Source: Micavibrio sp. UBA7689
Lineage (GTDB): Bacteria; Pseudomonadota; Alphaproteobacteria; Micavibrionales; Micavibrionaceae
Direction: 5' to 3'
NCBI GenBank assembly: GCA_002482805.1
Contig: DLGR01000024.1
Location: 45,404-55,121, forward strand
Length of the DNA stretch: 9,718 nucleotides
Made by a program: the position numbers and the translations under genes. Each line of letters opens with the position of its first letter. Within the stretch, counting starts at the first letter, position 1. The notes beneath the pieces were generated by a model that saw nothing but the letters and a program-made list of their open reading frames with translations, did not search any database and was not told the origin of the DNA. Of the stretch, positions 6,334 to 9,718 are shown in pieces.

Positions 6334-6367
6334 GAGGAGGAATTGGTTCCGTCAGTATTTCAGGATG

Positions 6368-6886
6368 TTAGCGACTACCACCCAAAGAGCGCACAGCTTC
6401 GGTTTTGCGGCGGTCCTCGCCCTCGAAAGGCTGTTGCTTAACACGACGGTCAGGCCCGACATATTCATCCGTAACTACGAAATCACGCTGTTTTTCAATA
6501 ACACGCACGATACGGTCGGCCAGCGATTTGGCGGAGAACGGTTTCACCAGATATTCAGAGATACCCGCATCGCGCGCTTTGACCACGCGTGCCAAGTGGC
6601 CTGACCCTGCTGTCATGATGATGGGTACGAACTGGTTGATGCTGTCCTTGTGGCGGCGAATCATTTTGGTCAAGTGAATGCCGCGGTCAGGGTTTTGCAG
6701 CCAGTCGACCAGAATGATGTCATGGTTGAGCTGGCGGAAATTGTTGAACGCCTCTTCCACGGTATAAGATGCGTAGACGTTTTTTTCGGGAACAGTCAGA
6801 AGGTTCAAAACGCCCTTTACCAATTGGAACATCGGTACAGAGCTTTCAACCACCAGAACTTTTACATACTTGAAATCATATGCCAT
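6368..6886 (-). CDS. Single-domain response regulator (CheY-like receiver), 172 aa
   Basis: Receiver domain covering about residues 7-132. D61 (ILVDWLQNP) is the expected phospho-acceptor, T92 (IIMTAG) the switch threonine and K115 (LVKPFSAKSL) the conserved lysine followed by cis-proline. The acidic pocket is unusual: the normal Asp pair after beta-1 reads E14-S15 (VLVVESSVPM), so one Mg2+ ligand is lost. There is no DNA-binding or enzymatic output domain. Instead there is a 40-residue tail with two DRR motifs, GPDRR (144-148) and GEDRR (156-160). It probably acts by protein-protein contact in the cytoplasm, as CheY-like proteins do. The ribosome binding site AAAGGA overlaps the last codons of the upstream gene, three bases away, so the two are co-translated. 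No histidine kinase is in the window. Confidence 0.88.
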   Translation of the reverse strand: MAYDFKYVKVLVVESSVPMFQLVKGVLNLLTVPEKNVYASYTVEEAFNNFRQLNHDIILVDWLQNPDRGIHLTKMIRRHKDSINQFVPIIMTAGSGHLARVVKARDAGISEYLVKPFSAKSLADRIVRVIEKQRDFVVTDEYVGPDRRVKQQPFEGEDRRKTEAVRSLGGSR

Positions 6887-6889
6887 GGA

Positions 6890-7375
6890 CTATTGTCCTT
6901 TGGCTTTTTTATAGCGCGCGAAAGCTTGTTCGAGTTCGGTGACAAGTTTGCTGCCGACAGGGGATTCAACCTCTTTCAGCTGCAGTTTTATCATCGCTTG
7001 CACGGAATTGCGGTATGCCACGACGATCTTGATGACGTCCCCATCAGGCCCATTTATATTCTCCAGAAAATCGAGCGCTTTGTGGCTGATATGGGAGACC
7101 AGCGGATATTTGAACAGACCGCCTTGGGATTTGAGCTGCATCATCGGATACATGATGGAGTCGAACTGTTTGTCTTCGGGAATTTTCTTTTCCTCGATCG
7201 CCTTTATGACCGCATCGAGTTCCCCGAGGAGATCTTGTGCCAGCGGCCTGAAATCGATGTCATTTTTATCAATGCCTTGTTGTGCCTTGATAAGGTCCGT
7301 CTCGTTGAAGCCACCACTGCCGACTTTTTTCTTCAGCGTGTTTTCCGGCTTCACCATTTTAACTTTTGAGGTCAT
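6890..7375 (-). CDS. Uncharacterised 161-aa protein paired with the response regulator
   Basis: Soluble, mostly helical protein without a signal peptide or membrane segment. The N-terminal 25 residues are basic and low in order. The core is predicted helical, with the most distinctive stretch at 76-98 (YPMMQLKSQGGLFKYPLVSH, then ISH). It carries H95 and H98, followed by a long C-terminal helical part ending in the basic RYKKAKGQ. From memory, similar proteins (MQLKSNGGMF-type core) accompany CheY-like genes in Rhodospirillales-like genomes, but I cannot name a family. It could be a partner or phosphotransfer protein, as a histidine in a helical protein beside a receiver invites that idea. However, the surroundings of H95/H98 do not match the HPt consensus. 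The ATG has no obvious Shine-Dalgarno. It is the first gene of the unit, behind a good promoter. Confidence 0.8.
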   Translation of the reverse strand: MTSKVKMVKPENTLKKKVGSGGFNETDLIKAQQGIDKNDIDFRPLAQDLLGELDAVIKAIEEKKIPEDKQFDSIMYPMMQLKSQGGLFKYPLVSHISHKALDFLENINGPDGDVIKIVVAYRNSVQAMIKLQLKEVESPVGSKLVTELEQAFARYKKAKGQ

Positions 7376-7429
7376 GCAATAAATTTTCTATGTAAATGAG
7401 CAGCGTAACAAATACTTTAATATATTAAT

Positions 7430-7459
7430 ATTATGCCGCAAAGCACCAATCTTGTGCAA
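7430..7459 (-). promoter_or_regulatory. Sigma70-type promoter for the 161-aa protein/response regulator unit
   Basis: On the minus strand TTGCAC (7454-7459) and CATAAT (7430-7435) are 18 bases apart, each one or two changes from consensus. The start would be near 7423, leaving a leader of about 48 AT-rich bases before the ATG at 7375. Read-through from the tRNA gene just upstream is an alternative source of transcripts. Confidence 0.5.
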
Positions 7460-7479
7460 GCGGATGGAATAGGAAGACG

Positions 7480-7556
7480 TGGTGGGCCCTGCTGGACTCG
7501 AACCAGCGACCATTCCGTTATGAGCGGAACGCTCTAACCAACTGAGCTAAGGGCCC
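7480..7556 (-). tRNA. tRNA with anticodon CAT, most likely tRNA-Ile2 (lysidine-modified)
   Basis: A complete 77-nt cloverleaf. The acceptor stem GGGCCCT/AGGGCCC is followed by A and an encoded CCA (7480-7482). The D arm is GCTC...GAGC and the anticodon stem TTCCG/CGGAA has loop CTCATAA (anticodon CAT at 7520-7522). The variable region is TGGTC and the T stem GCTGG/CCAGC has loop TTCGAGT. CAT could mean elongator Met, but C4-G69 and C5-G68 in the acceptor stem are the pairs that TilS uses to recognise tRNA-Ile2. The GGTCGCTGGTTC / GTCCAGCAGG part also matches E. coli tRNA-Ile2 closely and not tRNA-Met. After conversion of C34 to lysidine it would read AUA codons. It is not an initiator, because the anticodon stem lacks the three consecutive G-C pairs. 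Confidence 0.9.
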
Positions 7557-7621
7557 TCAAAGAACCTAGTGAAAGTGATTTAGCCGAATGTGCCCCGCCG
7601 TGTCCATACAGGAAAAACCCT

Positions 7622-7669
7622 TATGGAACAAAACACTGGTTTTATCCGTTTAAACCAGTATTATCCATA
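7622..7669. repeat. Nested inverted repeats upstream of the Cys/Pro-rich gene
   Basis: Inner repeat ACTGGTTT (7635-7642) with AAACCAGT (7652-7659) over a 9-base loop. Outer repeat TATGGA (7622-7627) with TCCATA (7664-7669). The pair is centred about 47 bases before the ATG at 7695. It could be an operator or a structured leader. TATTAT (7659-7664) in the right arm could be a -10 box, but no good -35 is found at the right distance. Confidence 0.45.
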
Positions 7670-7694
7670 GCGTATCATTTCGGGAGAACCAAAT

Positions 7695-8837
7695 ATGAAA
7701 AGAATTACTTTAAGCCTTTTAGCCCTTATGGCCGCCATGCCGGCGGTTGCGCAAGCGGCCACAAATGACATGATGGTCGCTGCCACTATGCAGCGTTGCA
7801 CAACCAACGAGGAATGCGCGCTGGTCAGCAACAGTTGCCAAGACAATTGCGGTTTTGTTCCCGTCAACAAATCGAACCTCCCGACCCTGGATACGCTTTA
7901 TCAATCCCGCTGCGGCAAGCCTATGGCTGCCAACCCGACCTGCAACGTTAACCCCCCGATGAATGCGGCCTGCGTAAATTCCCGTTGCACCATCGACACC
8001 GCGTATAAGCAAGTGGCGAGTGCAGGCGATTATAAATCCGGCGCATATCCTGTTCCCGAAGCGCCCGTGCCTTCGAAAGTACAAGCCAATGTAGCGGATT
8101 CAAAATCGCTGACGGCGTATCAACTTCCCCAAACGGACGTGAAACAAAACACGGTCGGAACGATCACGACGAAAGTTTATGTTCCGCAATCGGCACCTGT
8201 CAGCGGCGGCAACTACGTTCCCGTCGGTCAAGCGCCTGTAGCGGCCGCAACGCCTGTTCCGGCAACGGCACCTGCCGTTCCGCCGCAAGCCATTCCGACA
8301 CAAGCCAGCCACGCAACGCCGCCTGAACTGGTTCCGCCGGTAGCACCGCGCGCACCTGCGCAATTGCCGCCTGTTGCTGCGATACCCGCTCCTGCAGTTC
8401 CTGCAACGCCGGGACAACTGCCGCCCGTAGCGGCAACACCGACGGTTCCGCCGATGACACCGAGCATCGAACCTTCAGCAACAGTATCCACGACACAAAC
8501 TTATGTCGCTCCGGCCCCCGTGGTTACGCAAGGCGATCCTATTAATTCCGTCGGCGCACCAGGCGTTCCGCAGGCACCTGCAGGCGCGAAACCCATCCCG
8601 CCATCGGATCTGCAACCCGTTCCCACGTTCGTGCCTCCTGGAGGAACGGCAAGTGCTGTATCTCCCGAAGATCCCGGCGCACCCCCTCCTGCCGACACCA
8701 CGCTGATTATGTCGCCTGCTCCAGACGGCAGCAAAGGGATGACACTGGTGCCGTCCTTGAAAGCGAAGCCAACCGTGAAGTCATTCTCCGCCAGCAACAC
8801 TGCGGCGAAGAAACCGGCCGCGGACAGCTTCAACTAA
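7695..8837 (+). CDS. Secreted protein with eight-cysteine N-domain and Pro/Ala-rich tail, 380 aa
   Basis: Signal peptide MKRITLSLLALMAAMPAVAQA with probable cleavage after residue 21, so the protein is periplasmic or surface-exposed. A compact domain (about 30-101) has eight cysteines at 35, 41, 48, 52, 73, 83, 93 and 98, including CTTNEECALVSNSCQDNC and AACVNSRC. This suggests four disulphides and recalls small Cys-rich domains of bacterial secreted proteins with unknown function. Residues from about 110 to 350 are low complexity, with Pro, Ala, Val and Thr dominating and imperfect repeats of QLPPVAA(I/T)P. The stretch is likely an extended linker that spans the periplasm or cell wall. There is no transmembrane helix, lipobox or sorting motif. 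GGGAGA seven bases before the ATG supports the start. Function unknown. Confidence 0.88.
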   Translation: MKRITLSLLALMAAMPAVAQAATNDMMVAATMQRCTTNEECALVSNSCQDNCGFVPVNKSNLPTLDTLYQSRCGKPMAANPTCNVNPPMNAACVNSRCTIDTAYKQVASAGDYKSGAYPVPEAPVPSKVQANVADSKSLTAYQLPQTDVKQNTVGTITTKVYVPQSAPVSGGNYVPVGQAPVAAATPVPATAPAVPPQAIPTQASHATPPELVPPVAPRAPAQLPPVAAIPAPAVPATPGQLPPVAATPTVPPMTPSIEPSATVSTTQTYVAPAPVVTQGDPINSVGAPGVPQAPAGAKPIPPSDLQPVPTFVPPGGTASAVSPEDPGAPPPADTTLIMSPAPDGSKGMTLVPSLKAKPTVKSFSASNTAAKKPAADSFN

Positions 8838-8851
8838 GATCAAACGATCAC

Positions 8852-8881
8852 AAAAAACCCCGCGTCATGCGGGGTTTTTTT
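8852..8881. terminator. Bidirectional rho-independent terminator
   Basis: Stem CCCCGC (8858-8863) with GCGGGG (8869-8874) and loop GTCAT. It is flanked by six A (8852-8857) on one side and seven T (8875-8881) on the other. It can stop the Cys/Pro-rich gene on the plus strand and the rpoD/SseB-like unit on the minus strand. The two stop codons are 15 and 5 bases away. Confidence 0.93.
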
Positions 8882-8885
8882 GTTG

Positions 8886-9284
8886 TCAGTTTTTATCCGT
8901 GGGTATGTCGTCGTTGGCGACGGTTGCGAACACTTTCAAATGCGCCCCCTGAAATACGATTCCGCCGGTCATGGGATTGATCATTAGATATTGGTCCGCG
9001 GCCATAAGATCGGCGAACAAATCGCCTTCGAATTCGTACAACTCGTACCCATCGGGAACATCGGCTTCCTCGACAAATTCGTCAACTTCGTCTTGATCGG
9101 TGAAAAGCGGGATATATTCGATATCATCGTCTTGCTCGAGCGCGTAATTGAGGAAATTGAGGATGAGTCCCTCCTCGTCTTCGGATTTCGCGTAAACGAG
9201 AATTTTATCGCCGACGAGATTCTTGATCAGCTTTTCGAAAAGACTGTCATCGCCGTCTACAATCTTTTCTATGAGATCGCGCAT
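8886..9284 (-). CDS. SseB-like (SseB N-terminal domain) protein, 132 aa
   Basis: Acidic cytoplasmic protein without a signal peptide or membrane segment. The order of motifs fits the SseB N-terminal domain: a beta strand DKILVYAKS (26-34), then YIPLFTDQDEVDEF (57-70, the family's PLFT...F signature), GDLFADLMAADQ (87-98), and YLMINPMTGGIVFQGAHLKV (99-118, the INP signature). SseB-domain proteins have no firmly established biochemical role; in Salmonella the name also covers an unrelated secretion component. The ATG lies three bases after the rpoD stop with only a weak GGA upstream, so it is probably expressed through rpoD read-through and coupling. A terminator follows directly. About one residue in four is Asp or Glu. 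Confidence 0.75.
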   Translation of the reverse strand: MRDLIEKIVDGDDSLFEKLIKNLVGDKILVYAKSEDEEGLILNFLNYALEQDDDIEYIPLFTDQDEVDEFVEEADVPDGYELYEFEGDLFADLMAADQYLMINPMTGGIVFQGAHLKVFATVANDDIPTDKN

Positions 9285-9287
9285 ATA

Positions 9288-9718
9288 CTATGTGTCCAAA
9301 AAGCTGCGCAGCTTGCGCGAGCGCGACGGATGCTTCAATTTGCGCAAAGCCTTGGCTTCGATCTGACGGATACGCTCACGCGTAACGTTGAACTGCTGGC
9401 CCACTTCCTCTAGCGTGTGGTCGGTGTTCATACCGATACCGAAACGCATACGCAGCACGCGCTCTTCGCGCGGCGTGAGCGATGCGAGTACGCGGGTCGT
9501 GGTTTCGCGCAGGTTCGAATGGATCGCGGCCTCGACGGGCAGGATCGCGTTTTTATCCTCGATGAAATCGCCCAGCGATGAATCTTCCTCATCCCCGATC
9601 GGCGTTTCCAGCGATACGGGCTCTTTTGCGATCTTGAGCACTTTACGCACCTTGTCCAAAGGCATGTGCAGACGTGCTGCCAATTCTTCGGGGGTCGGCT
9701 CGCGGCCGATTTCGTGCA
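9288..9718 (-). CDS. rpoD: RNA polymerase primary sigma factor (sigma70), C-terminal part
   Basis: The frame is open to the window edge; about 142 C-terminal residues are visible, and regions 1 and 2 lie outside. Region 3 includes HEIGREPTPEELAARLHMPL and the following KVRKVLKIAKEPVSLETPIG. GDFIEDKNAILP is the 3.2 linker (sigma finger). Region 4.1 is TTRVLASLTPREERVLRMRF. Region 4.2, the helix-turn-helix that reads the -35 box, is LEEVGQQFNVTRERIRQIEA, ending KLKHPSRSRKLRSFLDT. This is the standard RpoD ending. The intact -35-reading helix fits the TTGACA-like hexamers seen elsewhere in the window. The TTG at 9681-9683 is an internal leucine codon, not a start. The SseB-like gene follows after three bases. 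Confidence 0.97.
   Translation of the reverse strand, partial: HEIGREPTPEELAARLHMPLDKVRKVLKIAKEPVSLETPIGDEEDSSLGDFIEDKNAILPVEAAIHSNLRETTTRVLASLTPREERVLRMRFGIGMNTDHTLEEVGQQFNVTRERIRQIEAKALRKLKHPSRSRKLRSFLDT

Noticed and set aside
7480..7556. Initiator or elongator tRNA-Met
   Set aside because: The anticodon stem lacks the initiator's consecutive G-C pairs, and the acceptor stem has the TilS-recognition pairs C4-G69 and C5-G68 rather than the Met pattern.
8330..8455. Short tandem repeat or CRISPR-like array in the Pro-rich gene
   Set aside because: The repeats are imperfect, in frame, irregularly spaced and follow the protein's Pro/Ala periodicity; there are no constant repeats with unique spacers.
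8228..8491. Gly/Ala-rich minus-strand frame resembling a PE_PGRS-like or adhesin repeat
   Set aside because: It is the complement of the Pro/Ala-rich coding stretch; Pro codons read backwards give Gly. There is no start context.
9681..9683. TTG as a start codon within rpoD
   Set aside because: It encodes the leucine of the conserved EELAARLHMP segment; the frame continues upstream with RpoD region 3 sequence.
1..9718. Mobile elements, prophage or defence islands
   Set aside because: No transposase, integrase, terminal repeats, restriction or toxin-antitoxin signatures were seen; the tRNA gene has no adjacent integrase or duplicated 3' end in the window.

Overview
The window looks like ordinary chromosomal DNA from an alphaproteobacterium. 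The evidence is the RpoD C-terminus, a free-standing alphaproteobacterial-type uS4, the GltX type and the two-gene receiver-domain module. GC content is moderate and there are no mobile-element genes, integrases or CRISPR repeats. A Micavibrio- or Rhodospirillales-like lineage is possible, but that is a guess from the style of the proteins.

Left part (1-4170): the 3' end of glutamine-dependent NAD+ synthetase (nadE) converges, stop codon against stop codon, with a small minus-strand gene. That gene encodes a divergent ClpS-like protein which has lost most of the N-degron pocket. A 123-base divergent intergenic region carries two good sigma70-type promoters. The rightward one drives a tight operon: gltX (glutamyl-tRNA synthetase), a trmJ-type tRNA 2'-O-methyltransferase with no gap, and a polytopic membrane protein with a 4-base ATGA overlap. 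A strong hairpin closes it against a small minus-strand membrane-protein gene.

Middle part (4170-7480, all minus strand): after the small membrane protein comes rpsD, with its own terminator and a promoter plus leader of about 100 nt. Upstream of rpsD lies a signalling-flavoured series, in transcription order: an uncharacterised 161-aa soluble protein, a single-domain response regulator with an altered acidic pocket, a secreted EF-hand protein, and an unannotated 58-aa protein. A strong -35/-10 pair precedes the first gene. A 10-bp inverted repeat lies in front of the EF-hand gene and includes most of its ribosome binding site. That makes it the best candidate for a new regulatory element in the window.

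Right part (7480-9718): a tRNA with anticodon CAT whose acceptor and T-stem features match the lysidine-modified tRNA-Ile2 rather than tRNA-Met. Then comes a plus-strand gene for a secreted protein with an eight-cysteine N-terminal domain and a long Pro/Ala-rich tail. A bidirectional terminator separates it from a minus-strand SseB-like protein, which follows the primary sigma factor gene rpoD (cut by the window edge) by three bases.

Most genes are housekeeping (NAD synthesis, tRNA charging and modification, ribosome, primary sigma). I see no clear new multi-gene system. The most promising leads are the pocket-less ClpS-like protein, the response regulator with its partner, and the EF-hand/58-aa pair with its ribosome-binding-site hairpin.
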